NCBI GenBank assembly: GCA_036898135.1
Contig: CM072522.1
Location: forward strand, 9,943,186-10,007,185
Reading direction: 5' to 3'
Length of the DNA stretch: 64,000 nucleotides
Source of the DNA: Oncomelania hupensis
Taxonomy: Eukaryota; Mollusca; Gastropoda; Littorinimorpha; Pomatiopsidae
In this document: positions 32,384-44,433 of the stretch, piece by piece
Numbering within the stretch: position 1 is the first letter of the stretch
Layout of the letters: the number at the start of each line of letters is the position of its first letter
Notes under the pieces: model-generated
Told to the model about the DNA's origin: nothing
What the model saw: the letters and a program-made list of their open reading frames with translations, nothing else
Databases searched by the model: none
Translations under genes and position numbers: made by a program

Positions 32384-35340
32384 GATACAGCAGACTACTT
32401 TGTATTGTGGGCCTAAATAAAACGACATGCCTTTCTGCAAGGTACAAGGCTCTTTCAGCTATCGTAAGTCCGTGGTATCAAAAGTGCATGCTTATGATTA
32501 TGTCAGAGTAAGAGGGGGAAAGTGCACCACTGTTGGACATTACATTAGTGTAACTGTTAGACATAATGTAAAACTAGGCTGGTTTGGGTAACCACACACA
32601 GGAATCTATAGTTGGTGCGTACGCAGAAATATTAATCGGCCGTCACCAATGCAGAAATATCAACCATCACAATCTAAGATCGTAAGCTCTGTAAGGCTGT
32701 GCAGTGACAGTTGCTAGTTAGCCTTGAGCTAAAACAGGTTGTCTGATTATGGACTTGAACCCCCTTCAAGTCGACTTTCACGTTCCACATTGCTGTCATA
32801 GTTCACGGTGACTGTCGGCATACCATTGTTTGGATCCTGAGGCGTTTTTTTCTATGCCATTTTTGCTTTTGTTTTTGTTTTAATACATTGAATTGTTTTT
32901 AAACAGCACTTTTTCGCTGATTTTCATGACTTACTAATTGGGTGGTTTTTAGTTTCTTTCCATGATATATACTCCCTCAATTGCATACTTTGTACAAGCG
33001 TAGTTAGGTCATGATAGCGAATACTCCTTTCTGGGAATTGACAATGAGAATTCCTGTGGTAAAGTTTGTCTACCTAAAGACACTTTATTCTTTATTAATT
33101 CCTCTCGAGTCTCGGTTATCCAGTCATTCATTTTTTTTTTCATTTCTTTTTTTTCCCCCCATAATTTATTTGTTCATACTTTTCTTTATTCTGATTGCTG
33201 TCTTTGATTTTGAATGACTGTCACACTCTATTCTTTAAACTGCTTTGAATTTTGTGAATTGTGTCTCATTATCCTCACTTCTCTGAATTTTCCATTTACG
33301 CAGTAAAAGTTTTCAAGTTGTAGAACAACAGATTTTGCCATATAGAAAAGTTTTCAAGCCGTAAAACGAGGAACAGGCCATGTGGTGGTCTCAAACACGG
33401 ATCAAGTCCAATCAGTGTTAAATGAAAATGGTCATGCTATGTTCTATACTGCTTCGAGTTTCATGAATGTCTCACTATGTTCTTTTTGCTTTGAATTTCC
33501 TGAACAGTCTTGCACTGTTCTTACATCTGGTTTGAATGTTATGAATAAGCCAAGCCTGTCCACAGTAAAGCCTGGCTCATTGATAACAAAGCCACCATGG
33601 TTAATGAATCTGCTTGAATTAAATTAACAAACTGCCACACAGTATAGCTGAACCTTTGAGGTGCATTTTCCTATTCAGCCTCCAGCAGACTGATTTGGTC
33701 TACTGCACATTTTGATTGAAGGTTTTAAGTCATGTGGTGACTTAGGCAGTTGCTTGGTCAATTTCTCTCTTTTTCTCCCAACAAAAATACAGGGAATATG
33801 GGACCACCATAGGGTGTGGGGTATGATGAACAGTCTCCTCTAAAGTTCTGAGTTTGAACTTTGTGGATATGTCCTTTGGACCCTATAAACAATGACTGAA
33901 GAGGGTCACACAGACAAGCCTGGCTCATTGATGGTTGCTACGGTGGTAAGTTAATCTGCCCTGACCTAATTAACACACTGCCCCATGGACAATGACGTCC
34001 AGTGTGTCCACCATTTAGCACCTGTCTGGGACTTGCTACAGGAGACTACCATTAGTTTTGCTTCCCTGATAGCCCCAGTCTCAGATAACTGAACTACACA
34101 GTTATCATTATAGTCATTCAGCTCCTCTTTGATCTTTGCATGCCCCAGTAAGTCATGAACTGCAGGGTTGCTTGAAATCCCACTTTTTGAACTTGCCCAC
34201 TAAACTTAGTACAGAAGTGGAAGCATGAACTGTAAATGTACTACGGGTCTTTTGTCCGCATCAGTAGTCTGCCCAAAGTAGATGTGTTACTGCCACATCG
34301 CAACATATTCCATGTGCATGTTTTATGTCAATTTGGCCAATAAACTTCGTTGAATCGTTGAATGTGGACAGAATTTTAAATAAATGGTTAAAAAAATGAA
34401 TTGCACAAGGGTGAAGTGTAGTGAACATGATATTTGGAAATTCTTGCTGTTTTCCATGAAATTGTAGTAGCAAATGCCCAATATTGGCAACTCTCTGAAT
34501 CATGTGGCCTACATGGCCCCAGAAAAGTGCAAGCAAAGCGCAATAACCATTAAGACTCTAAAATTCTTATGACTAATACAGGTCTGATCACATCAATAAC
34601 AAATGTTGCTTAAATGGAACCAAGGAGAAAGCATGGCTAATACTAATGGACTTGTGTGTACAGGATGACTGCGACTATAAACTATTTCATCGTGTAGTGG
34701 TAATTTGTCGAAACACAGACATTGAAGCTCAGTATCTATTACAATAGGCAAGGTCGAACAAAGGGCTCAGGTTCATCTAATTTTCCACAAGCCTACTTAT
34801 GTATTACTCACTGGTTAGTGTGAAAGGTACATGTTGTCTTTGATTCTCTACAGCCAATCTTGTGCATTGAGCCTTGACAGTTGGAGTCTTTAATAATTCC
34901 TCCTCCACCCCCACCCACCCACCCCCTTCTTATGCATTATACTGTAGAATAGCTTTGAGTTTGAACAAATTTGATCAGTGCTGAAGTGTGTTGCACTACA
35001 AAACTTAGTTTTATTCTACCAGAACAATGTTCATTCAGTGTCTAGTTGTACTGGAAAGACAGTCGGTTGTAAAGGTAAAATTTCACAGTAATTGGTTAAT
35101 TCAGTTGGCTGGCCAACCCAATGCAATCAAATATAAAGATGACATTTTTGCTGGAATTCAGTTGATTGGTCAGTTGGAGACCATTCCTTGCAAAAGTCAA
35201 ATTTCACAGGAATCAAGGTTGTTTCCAGTGGCTTGTCCACTAGAGATTGACAGGTCAGAGGTGAAGGTTACATTTGACAAGAATTTACTAATTGGCTGGT
35301 CAACAGGGGACATATTGGATGTAACAGTTCATTTTACAAG
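32036..35340. other. Non-coding stretch with (AAT)n microsatellite
   Basis: Fifteen AAT units lie at 32339-32383. The rest is mostly unique-looking AT-rich sequence. Two passages (33400-33600 and 33930-33965) share CAAGCCTG(T/G)C and CTGGCTCATTGATGGTT/TTGATAAC words, a hint of local duplication. No gene was supported. Confidence 0.35.
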
Positions 35341-35430
35341 CAATGATAGGTCATTTGGATATGAAAAGGAAAGTATCCATGTAGAAGTGTGATAGGTCAT
35401 TTGGATATGAAAAGGAAAGTATCGATGTAC
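35341..35430 (+). repeat. Two-copy tandem duplication (about 46 bp)
   Basis: GATAGGTCATTTGGATATGA, then AAAGGAAAGTATC(C/G)ATGTA, occurs twice in a row with one difference. It lies at the end of a 121-codon frame whose product has no recognised domain. Confidence 0.85.
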
Positions 35431-36636
35431 TGCAGTGCTTGTTTGAGGGAGCTCTGTGTTGATGGGGGTACTGGTAAAGGGACTGCTTTAGGTGTTTTAC
35501 TCCATGCTAGTTCCCTTGCTACATCATGACACTGCTGTGTTAGACATTGTTATAATGGTGCTGGACCACACACTGTGGCTGTCTTTAAGACCTACTCACT
35601 GTTAAATCTCAACAGACTATGACTGGAGGGGAGTGGGGATGGAAGGGGTCTACCCGTCTAAAGCAGATTAGTCAAATGGTCAACCTCCCTCTTTGTAAAT
35701 GAGAAAAAAGGGAGAGGCAAAGACTGCATTCAAATGGTTTATCCTAGTCTTAAGACTGAAATAGGGGGTTGGAGTTTGTGCTACTACTCTATATTTATAC
35801 TAAATAAACATCGTGGTTAATGCTGGGCATGATTATAATGTATGTAGATTTTGTCAGTCCAAAACGCCACTGGCTGTCAATTTGATGACCAGTGAGTGAC
35901 ACTAGTTATGATTATGAGGTTGTGCCACACTTCAATGACTCCTTGCTTCCACCTCTGTTGGCCCGGGTGTAAGTTTTGGTATTCTGAATAATGCTGTATA
36001 AAATTGCCTGTGATTTATAAATAAATAATGCTATGTTCTTTGGTGATCAGTGTGTTGGTTGGTTGGTTTGTTACAGATGCCAGTGGCTGCTGAATTTGAA
36101 ATGGCATGATGTGGTTAGTCTTTTCGTCATCATAATAACCCAGGAGGGATGAACTTTGACAATAACAATTGTACAGTAAGTACACATCTATATTTCTTCT
36201 TTCGTTCTTTCTGCCTGTACTTCCTACCTCCCTCCCTTTCTTCTTCTTCTTTCATTCCTTTCCACCATCTCCTAGCTACTGAATGGTTGAGAGTGGTAAA
36301 CATAATAATGATGTGGCATTTCCTTTGTGCGCGCATGTTTTTGATAACAGGTGCAGTCAGTCGCACAGAAATGTGCACCATTTGTGGAAAATAATAGAAA
36401 AACATATTGTGTGAACAGTTGGGTATGTTCAAGACAAAACGAATACGAGATTGTAATACTGTACAATTACAAGTGCACAGAATACTTAGGAGCCGCTACA
36501 AAACACACACACACACTCACAAAACACAACTGTGGATCATGAAAGGTGTGTGAAATGGGTAGGTTGGTACAGGTGAACCAAGAATGAGTGCATGAGGTCT
36601 TGACAATTGCAATTCTGGTGCAAATTTGGAGTGCAG
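35431..36636. other. Non-coding stretch
   Basis: No gene was recognised. A short CA-rich patch lies at 36500-36520. Confidence 0.35.
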
Positions 36637-36654
36637 ATTGCACTGGTCCCGGCC
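36637..36654 (+). repeat. Dispersed 18-bp core motif, copy 2
   Basis: ATTGCACTGGTCCCGGCC, followed by TTCTG. The flanks do not align well with the other copies. Confidence 0.7.
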
Positions 36655-36997
36655 TTCTGTGCTTTTTTCTTTACAACCATCACTTACAATAATAATAATT
36701 TTAAAAAAAATTCAGCTCAAAGTGCTAGATTTTGATAATGTAATACCCCAAGCCATTTACTGATTTCGAGAGGTTTGTGAGGGAAGAACAATGTTGCATA
36801 GAATGTGCCTTTTGGATGTGGGATGAGGTGGAAGTTTGGGGTTGCACAGCATTCACAGAGTAGTGTCACGTGTGCCATTCAGGACAGGGGAAATGGGACC
36901 ATCCAACCTCTCATGATGATGATTGATGATGGTGATGATGATGTAGGCTTGTGGCATTAGGCTGACAAGGTCAAATAAACACAAAGTGTCTCGATTT

Positions 36998-37160
36998 AAC
37001 CCTTTTGTACTTACTTAGCTGACACGTTGAAATAACTGATTGAAGCAGTTTGGTCCTGATTTGGCTCGGAAGAGTCCCGCTGGACCTAAAGCAATAACCA
37101 TGTAATGATATGATTGAAGCAGTAAGATAGCCTGTGAGCTTAACCCTTTGTATCTACCTA
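36998..37160 (+). repeat. Local duplicated segment flanking the SINE
   Basis: TTAGCTGACACGTTGAAATA followed by ACTGATTGAAGCAG at about 37017-37052 recurs after the SINE as CTAGCTGACACATTGAAATA at 37569-37590 and TGATTGAAGCAGTAAGAT at 37622. The phrase GATTGAAGCA(G/A)TAAGAT(A/G)GCC appears three times. The SINE therefore sits inside a small degenerate tandem repeat. Confidence 0.7.
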
Positions 37161-37565
37161 CGGGGTGGCCTCGTGGCGCAGTGGATAAGTCGCCGGTTTC
37201 CTATGCCGAAGGTCGCGGGTTCGATTCCCGCAAGGGGCGAACGTATTTGACTTAGGTACGAGACTATTGAAGTCACTGAGGGTTTTCTCCGGGCACTCTG
37301 GTTTCCTCCCTCCCTTCAATAATGGTACAGGACGCAGTCAATATAAAAATTTGAAAATTAAAAAATCGATTTTCTTTCCGTCTTCTAATAGCGATCTCCC
37401 TGCCTTTACATCACCTGTTTGAGTGATGGATGTGTATTTGGTGTGTGTGAGGGTGGATGAGACAGGTGAGCGTGTATGTTGGTATAGATCGCCGCGCTTT
37501 GAGCCTGATTGATGTGGGGAAAGGCGCGTATATAGCATCCTGTATTATTATTATTATTGTATTAT
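37161..37565 (+). mobile_element. tRNA-derived SINE, full-length copy
   Basis: The head (37161-37240) has an A-box GTGGCGCAGTGG (37173-37184) and a B-box GGTTCGATTCC (37218-37228) inside a perfect T-arm stem GCGGG/CCCGC. These are internal RNA polymerase III promoter boxes. The anticodon-loop region GGTTTCCTATGCC resembles an arginine tRNA (CCT), which is an inference. The body contains TTTTCTCCGGGCACTCTGGT and the tail ends GCGCGTATATAGCATCCTGT, then (ATT)n. Flanking CTACCTA and ATTACCTA suggest a short target duplication. Truncated copies lie at 13880-14172 and 63785-64000. Confidence 0.85.
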
Positions 37566-37826
37566 TACCTAGCTGACACATTGAAATAACAACTAGACTG
37601 ATTGAAGCAATAAGATGGCCGATTGAAGCAGTAAGATGGCCTATGCTCTCTATCTGTTTTGTCTGGGACAACTTGGCTCCACCTGCAATCTCTGAAACAG
37701 GCTCGGAGATAGACTCTTGGAATTGATCTGTTCGTGCTGTCCAGGCCTTCGGAGACTTGGAAAGGACCAAATTGCTGCTGGCTGAGAGGTCGTGACCTGT
37801 GCATTCATTGGTTGATTTGAAATCCA

Positions 37827-37844
37827 ATTGCACTTGTCCCGGCC
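37827..37844 (+). repeat. Dispersed 18-bp core motif, copy 3
   Basis: ATTGCACTTGTCCCGGCC. The 40 bases before it (GGTCGTGACCTGTGCA...) resemble those before the copy at 41945 (GGTCGTGACTTGTGCA...), so these two are closer relatives. Confidence 0.7.
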
Positions 37845-38284
37845 TCCTGGCTTGTGGCATTGACAACACCATGGTTTGATTTTGCAAGGGGTTGTCTGAG
37901 CTGGCTGAGAATTACGATAGTAATGCATCGGTTAGTAACTTGAAATGCTAGGGTCTATTTGCCCCATCCGCAAACATTCTCAATTATGGACCCCATTACA
38001 TTTCTCTGTGTTTTTGATGTGAGCATCACAGGGTGTATTAACATGTGTGTTCATGATCAAGTTCGTAGGGGTGCCGAGGTTTCTGTATAAATAGTATCCC
38101 CACTTTCTGGAAATTTAATGCTTTAAATTCCCACTGTCTCTGTCTTTCTGCTTTCTTTTTTCTCATTCCTACTGTGTTCTATCGATCTATCATCTACTAT
38201 ACTATCTTCTTCTTTGCTAGACTAGTCGCCAACCTCTTTTTTTTTTTAAAATCTTCTCAAACTCCTCATTTATGTATGTGTTGG

Positions 38285-38636
38285 GTCAGCTTGGGAATAT
38301 TGGACACTTTCTACCAAATGGTCACTAGGGCTTCCTATGATATTTTTATTTAGCAGTGTTGGCATGTTCTGTGTTATAATGTGTGTTTTGTTGATATTAT
38401 ATAATGATGTTTATATTCTATTTTGTTTTTGTAAACGGGGTTCATTAAATTAGAGTATAGCCTCAGTGTCTCCTGTGTGGGATGCTTTATTTTAAGGTGA
38501 CCGACTGGTGGAGTTCCTTCAGTGTTCAGCAGATCTTTTATAGAATCAGGGGTGAGTCCTCTTTCAACCAAGTTGTGGTCCTGATTCGGCTCTTTGCAGT
38601 CTGCTGGACCCTGTAAGCAATGAATAACTAAGCTGT
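38285..38636 (+). repeat. Dispersed repeat family, copy b (about 350 bp)
   Basis: Counterpart of the copy at 22493-22875. It begins GGGAATATTGGACACTTTCT, contains TTAGAGTATAGCCTCAGTGT and GAGTCCTCTTTCAACCAAGT, and ends GACCCTGTAAGCAATGAATA. A hAT-like element begins ten bases downstream. Confidence 0.8.
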
Positions 38637-38645
38637 ATTAACACT

Positions 38646-39257
38646 CAGGGCTAGAAATTAACTTTTTTCTTTGGGGGCCATCGGGCCCCTTAATTGAAAA
38701 TTTTGAGGGCCCACAAGCAACTTTCGGGGCCCAACTTGAAAAATAATGCAAACAAAAAACAAAAGAATTATTGACAATATAATAAGTAGAAAGTACAATG
38801 TGTCTGATAATCTAAAATAAAAACAATTGAATTTCCTGAGTGGTGTCATTTTTATTTGCCTTTTCTTTCACTTTCAAACATTACCAACAAAAAAGGGGAA
38901 AACACACACACACACACACATTCAGTGACACACATATTCCAGTGACTAGTGAGCCTGAAATGGCCATTAAAAAAAAAATAGAAAAAAATCAAGTGAGTCT
39001 CTTGTATAATACTTTTCAGTTTTGTGACTGAGTATTGCACAATACACATCATTAAATTTTTAATATGAGTAACCTAACAAAAAATCTGACCGGTGTGGGT
39101 TGCTTCCCTTGGCCCAAATACGAAACTGCCGAGTAGAGCTAGCTGTAGCAGACGAATTATTTTGCGGGCCAAGCGGGCCCTTCGTTTTTCAACTTTCCGA
39201 ACCCGAAATCAACTTTGCGGGTTTTTGGCCCCGGGCCCCCGCTAATTTCGAGCCCTG
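38646..39257. mobile_element. hAT-like non-autonomous element with 5-bp target duplication
   Basis: Left end CAGGGCTAGAAATTAACTTT and right end (reversed) CAGGGCTCGAAATTAGCGGG match over 16 of the first 17 or so bases. ACACT lies directly outside both ends (38641-38645 and 39258-39262). Subterminal GGGCC/GGCCC words are abundant on both sides. The 612-bp interior is AT-rich with a short CA run and no transposase. CAGGG ends with a 5-bp duplication fit the hAT group called hAT5 in repeat libraries. Confidence 0.8.
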
Positions 39258-39261
39258 ACAC

Positions 39262-39264
39262 TTT

Positions 39265-39305
<41 letters not shown>
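39262..39305. repeat. T13-G31 homopolymer pair
   Basis: Thirteen T followed by about 31 G directly outside a transposon end. True length is uncertain because such runs are read poorly. Confidence 0.8.
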
Positions 39306-39306
<1 letters not shown>

Positions 39307-39565
39307 CTTCTATAATTATTTATAGCGCTTTTCCAGCTAAAGACCTGCCCAGGACGCTGGCTGATGCAGGATCTACCTCAAACCACCCATTCGCTACCCG
39401 AGGTGCATCCACTGACAGCCCAGACAACTGAGCACAAACTTGGGCAATGGGGGAAGAATGGACTTGGTTTTTGCTGGGTGTATTTATGTAGTGGCGCTCG
39501 CACGTCGGGGATGTGAGGCTCAGGATCTTTAAAGTTGTGTGATGATGACTGCACAGATTAGTCAG
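39306..39565 (+). repeat. Dispersed repeat starting TATAGCGCTTTTCCAGC
   Basis: TATTTATAGCGCTTTTCCAG, then CCCAGACAACTGAGCACAAA, CTGGGTGTATTTATGTAG and GAGGCTCAGGATCTTT, aligns with two parts of 61990-62600, where the same repeat is split by an insertion. No coding capacity. Confidence 0.65.
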
Positions 39566-39575
39566 TTTATACTCT

Positions 39576-39814
39576 CAGAGCTGCCAACCCCTACGGAACG
39601 TCCGTAGTTTCTCCGGAAAATGTTCTTTAATTCCGCAACTACGCCATTTCAAGAAATACTACGGAAGAAAAATGTCAAAGCATACCTATTTTTTACAAGT
39701 ATCGAAACAAAGCCGCGAGAGACGTAGGCCTACTAGGCTTTCGTCAATATCATAGACTTTCGTATAGCGCTTTGCGTGTGCGCTATTTTTAGCTCAGCAG
39801 CCACAGCGCGGTAG

Positions 39815-39867
<53 letters not shown>

Positions 39868-40218
39868 GAGAGCACAGTCATGTCCTGTGATCCTCGTGTT
39901 TCCTTCAGGCGATTACACGCGAGGACTCGCGATTAATCGCGATTCCTCGCCGCGTATGGTGTTTCCTCGCGCACTTATTACATTTTCCTACTTTTTTTTT
40001 TCAGGAACATTTCGATCATTTTAAAAATAAATATTTGAACGTTAATGCTTTTTGTGTTGGTGTTTGGTTTTTATTTAAGCTAATATCAACATTTTAAATA
40101 ATGCTCATTTTATCATGTGAAAATTCTTGTTCGTACATTTGCTACTGAAATTGAGATGAAACTACTGATATTTTTCTTTGTTTGCTACTGAAATTTTTTT
40201 TAGGGGTTGGCAGCTCTG
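39576..40218. mobile_element. hAT-like MITE family, copy 1, with 6-bp target duplication
   Basis: Perfect 18-bp terminal inverted repeats (CAGAGCTGCCAACCCCTA). TACTCT is duplicated at 39570-39575 and 40219-40224. An inner palindrome CTACGGAACGTCCGTAG follows the left end. About 250 bases at the left and 200 at the right are nearly identical to the copy at 44434-45168, but the middles differ, so both descend from a longer parent by different internal deletions. A (GA)n microsatellite of about 30 units lies at 39817-39872. Confidence 0.92.
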
Positions 40219-40291
40219 TACTCTCATCTGAAGGAGAGTTTAGGTTTCATCCATTTGTTCATTTCCCCCCTGTTGGAGTGCCGGTTTTTTT

Positions 40292-40385
40292 TTGTATAAA
40301 TACCAAAATAGTATCCCAACTTTGTGGAAATTTAGTGCTTAATACCAAAATAGTATCCCAACTTTGTGGAAATTTAGTGCTTAAA
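40292..40385 (+). repeat. Two-copy tandem duplication (about 43 bp)
   Basis: TACCAAAATAGTATCCCAAC, then TTTGTGGAAATTTAGTGCTTAA, occurs twice. A diverged single copy of the same passage lies at 38080-38125 (AATAGTATCCCCACTTTCTG). Confidence 0.85.
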
Positions 40386-40637
40386 ATTACCACTGTTTCT
40401 TTCATTAAACTAACATTTGTTCATTTTATTGATAAGTTGTGGATTTTCTTCCTAATAGTAGGTTTGTTGTACAATTGTCTTGTGTTGTATTGAGCACGTA
40501 ATAGCCACACATTCGTCTCAAAAGCATTGCCTGCGATTTTATTTCTGTGTTGTAATTATGTACATCTGTGTCTTAACAATTTTTACCTTATCACTGTACT
40601 TATAGATATTGTTATTATTATTATTTTATTGTTTCAG

Positions 40638-40816
40638 GAGCAACAATGTACACATTAGCAGAAGATGGACACTGAGTATTGGAACTTCCCTGCAATGTCA
40701 TAGGAAGTATTTAATTTACTTTTTTTTGATGAGGTGTGTATGTTGGTTTGCGGGAGCTATTGTATTTTCTGTTTGCATACTTTGATCTGGCTGTGAAAGT
40801 GTGAGACAAGAATAAA
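40638..40816 (+). other. Candidate 3'-terminal exon (weak)
   Basis: TTTATTGTTTCAG is a good acceptor and is followed by GAGCAACAATGTACACATTA. One frame gives a short tail (ATMYTLAEDGH and stop). AATAAA lies at 40811-40816 with a T-rich stretch after it, as at a polyadenylation site. No upstream exon could be linked, so this is only a lead. Confidence 0.2.
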
Positions 40817-41731
40817 CAAACTAAACATAACTTACTCTTTGGCAAGTTATTTGTTCTTTTTAGTGATAACACAACTGGATTACCCCTTGATTTTTCTATC
40901 CGAATGATTTTACCATCTTTACTTTAAAAATCAACTGCTGCTGGGATTGAAGAGAAACACACTTGCATTTTGAGGCTGATGCTGAGTGTTTTCTATTGTC
41001 GGGTGGTCTCTTGAGCACTCGCATGGTCCGTCTCCCCCTCTCGCCTCGTAATACACAGAAAGAAAGGGAAGAGGCTGTCCGGCTCACACCTGGCCAAAAG
41101 GGTAGGAGGGCTTCATCATAGTCCCTTGAGACTGAAGAGGGAGCCGAGTATAAAGGCTCGGCCACACTAATTGCATCAATGGTTTCCTTCACTCCAGACC
41201 AGTCAATCAAGTTTGTCCAGATCACAATAATTATTGCCCCCAAAACCTATCATAACATGTCTTAATTCATACGAAGAGATGACTGTTTGCTTATTATATT
41301 CCTACACTTTTTTTGAGTCCTGATATTTGCGAAAATTTAATCTAAAACTTCGTGTCCAGCACTTCAGAAAAAGTCTGGTCTTGCAGTAACCTATGCGTGA
41401 CCAACACACTCCAATTTTTTTTTTTCAGACTTAACCAAGTGAGATTATTGTGCATAGGATGGCGTGACGCTTAACAAACTATATTGAGGATCCCTTTGCT
41501 AGGCTCCCTTTGTGTGGCGTTATCAGGGAGCACAATATGTTTTAAGCTGTGCCCACGGAGAGCTTCCACCTCGATCATTTGGATTATTAGACTCTTCTGT
41601 AATGATTCTATTTTGTGTACAAGTTTGAGAAATTGGTAGTCGGGCTCGCATTAAGACTTGAGTGCAGATGAGGATGAGTGTGTGAGGAGCGGTCCGGTAG
41701 CAGTGGCAATGATTTGTGGTTTACCAAGCAA
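40817..41731. other. Non-coding stretch
   Basis: A minus-strand frame of 115 codons (41243-40896) is open over a GC-richer patch but shows no domain. Nothing else was recognised. Confidence 0.3.
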
Positions 41732-41962
41732 ATTGCACTGGTCCCGGCCTGCTTCCTGCATACCGCGTCGACAACGCTGTAACGACCTGTGTTCTTCAAA
41801 TGGCACATTATTAAACCAAGGTCCAAGTCGGCAGTGTATACATGCATTCCATCTCATGGACTTAATAAAGATCATGATGCTTTTGAGAGATTTCGTAGTA
41901 GTTTGGGTCGTGACTTGTGCAACTTGCTTGCGTCAAAAGTTCAAATTGCACTTGTCCCGGCC
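41732..41962 (+). repeat. Dispersed 18-bp core motif, copies 4 and 5
   Basis: ATTGCACTGGTCCCGGCC at 41732-41749 and ATTGCACTTGTCCCGGCC at 41945-41962 are 213 bases apart in the same orientation. GACAACGC after the first resembles GACAACAC after the copy at 37827. Confidence 0.75.
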
Positions 41963-42689
41963 GACAGCACTGCGATGAGAGCAACATGTTTGAATAGGTG
42001 TAATGAAAGGGCAAAACACAGAAATAGATCTCGTGATCAATGCCAGCTGAAATGATGTCAATGTGTAAAATTGCTAAGGTAAAGGTGTTGCTGTAACCTA
42101 TCAGGCATAGGGAAAGGAGTTGTGTTTGGGACCTCCACTTTTGTCTGAGCCAGCTGAATTAGGGCGTTGTGCTTTTCCTCGCTACTCGTAAAGGTGGACT
42201 GTGCTTGTCTAGTATAAACCTATTTGTACTCTCCTTTGCTACCTTACCTTTCCTGAAGCTAAACTACACTGGGTACTCATTCTCCACTGGGGGTGTACTG
42301 GAGTGTGTTGCGTGCTTGTTTCATTTTTTGTATTGTTCAGTGGTTGCATCCAAGTAGGGACTGTTTTGTGTTGTATACCTCGCAATCTTTACTTGGATAT
42401 TCCAGTTGAGCATTGACTTTTCAGTTTCAGGTGTCTACAAGTGTGATATGACATCAACAGCATAGTGGAGGGGTAAACACGGACTGGCCATGCACAGGGA
42501 TGAAGCACTATGTAAGCAACTTGGTCCACCTAGCTGTGTTCGGGCGTAACAATGGGCGACACCAGTATGAATTTAATTGCACTTTGTAACTTTTTAATGG
42601 AAATTTCTTGAACAAAATAGTCAGTATTCTTTGTAATTTCAAATGGACAAACTCACTTGAGTTTTTATGTGTGCGTAATAAATAATGTA

Positions 42690-42797
42690 AGAAATTTTTT
42701 TTTTAATTTTTTTTTTTACAAATCCATGGCTGGGACTCGAACTTGTGTATCTTAGTTGTTAGGCAGGAATGATATCGACTGAGCTCTCCAACCCTCT
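42690..42797 (-). repeat. tRNA-like retrosequence with A-rich tail
   Basis: On the minus strand GGGTTGGAGAGCTCAGTCG carries an A-box and AGTTCGAGTCCC (42732-42742) a B-box. The anticodon region GCCTAACAAC resembles valine tRNA (AAC). An A-rich tail follows directly. Stems are poorly paired, so it is a tRNA-derived pseudogene or short SINE, not a working tRNA. Confidence 0.6.
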
Positions 42798-43192
42798 CAA
42801 ACCGTCAGTGCTCAACGATGGTACTTGTAGCCGAGTGCAATTCCAATGCTATGAGATGTGTGCCAATCCTATCCTATTCCATAACTCGAAGGTCGTTGGG
42901 GCACCACAGATGATCGTTTAACCAACGTACTTCTCATCTTTTTCTGTCCTCAGCAACCCGCATTGCGTTGCTCAGTGTCAAGCCAGTCTCCTCTTCTGCC
43001 TCCTTGTACCATGCATTGCAGGATGATCTTTGCAAGGCCTGATGCTCTGGTGATGTGACAATACCATCAGAGTTTCCGTTTCTTCACCACTGTGAGCATG
43101 TCATCGTGTTGTCCAATGGCTTGTGTGATGGACTGTCGGACTTCATTGTTGATGTGCTGGGTACAGGAAATGCCCAGAAGTCTTCTGTAACA

Positions 43193-43933
43193 CAGTGATG
43201 GAGAAAGTTTTTAACCTAGGGGTATTTATACCCTCTACCAAAACATGTGGGGGTTTTCATACCCTCATTGCAAACATAAGGGGATTTGTATACCCCCTTT
43301 CAGTTTTTTAGGGGGTACACCATTTTCTTTCAACGTTAGCCACAGAAATTCCAGGAGCCATTTCTCCTGGAAAGTCTTTTAATCAGTTTGAGTTTCTTCA
43401 GCCGGGCCCGGTTGCGGCTCACCTTTTTCTTCTCTTACCGAGCACTCAAAGCCAAAGGCTGACAAAAAAGTTTTTCTTTTCCTTCATCTTGTTTTAATTT
43501 TTTTGAGCAATTAGTTTTGACTGCTTTATTTTTCCTTTTCTTCGGCTTCCCCTCAGATCACTGCTTGTCGGCCATGTTTAATGTTGGGTTGTTGTCAGTC
43601 TTATATAGCCAATCAAAAGCGTCGAGAAAAAAATAGTGAATATTATTGTGCATAGGATTGGCTGTTTCTCGGAAGCGACAGAATGAATAGGAGGGGGAGA
43701 GAGGGTGTCAGGCGGTCGCGCAGGACGCACAGGCACACGATCCAAATCGAGCGAAAGCTGTACGCAGGACCGAAATAGTTGTACCTGATGATACCTCCCA
43801 GCAACTTAGCTTTACGTTTTCATACCCCTTTGGCACTGACTTTGTGCGTGTTTATACCCTTTCATTACATTTTTGTTACGTGATTTCCCAACTCACGTGA
43901 AACACGTACGATTGTAAGTGATCTCCATCACTG
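43193..43933 (-). mobile_element. hAT-like non-autonomous element nested in LINE, 6-bp target duplication
   Basis: Perfect 12-bp inverted repeats CAGTGATGGAGA/TCTCCATCACTG. GTAACA is duplicated at 43187-43192 and 43934-43939. The empty site in the intact LINE reads GTAGCA. Subterminal words of the type ATACCC are frequent near both ends. On the minus strand ATGGCCGACAAGCAG at about 43575 opens a Lys-rich stretch (KPKKRKNKAVKTN) broken by stops, which may be the relic of a transposase first exon. Confidence 0.92.
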
Positions 43934-44433
43934 GTAACACCTCATCTCCATGCTTTGTGTTCTTCGTCTAGATCTGCTGTGAGGGTCCATGTTTTGCAAG
44001 CGTTTAGGAAGATGGAGATGACAAGGGAGCACAGCAGCCTTAGCTTGGAATGTAGACTGATGGTCCTGTCTCTTTAAATGGGTTTCAACCTTGTCTGGGC
44101 TGCAGTTTGTGCGATCCTGGAGAGAACTTCCTGTTGGGACCCATTGTCTGTTACAATGGCTTCTAAATATTTGAAGCTATGCACTATGTTGAGGGATTGG
44201 CCTTGGACTTTGATGTCCATGTTGATGCCATTGGTGTTGTTGGTTATCACTTTGATCTTCTCTGCATTTATGTCCATTCCATAGGCTCTGGAGGTGGTGT
44301 TAAGCCTCTACCAGCTGTTCAAGTTCTTGTTCCTCTCCAGCCAATCCATCAATGCCATCCGCAAAACGGAGGTTAGAAATTGCTCTACCCCCTATGCTGA
44401 CTGTGCCTTCGTGATCTGCAAGGGCATCTAACA

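Noticed and set aside
37161..37240. A working tRNA gene
   Set aside because: A- and B-boxes are good, but a body and (ATT)n tail follow and other copies exist, so it is a SINE head.
40896..41243. 115-codon minus-strand frame
   Set aside because: No domain, no splice context, and no second copy.
42723..42797. A working valine tRNA gene
   Set aside because: Acceptor and anticodon stems pair poorly, and an A-rich tail follows directly.
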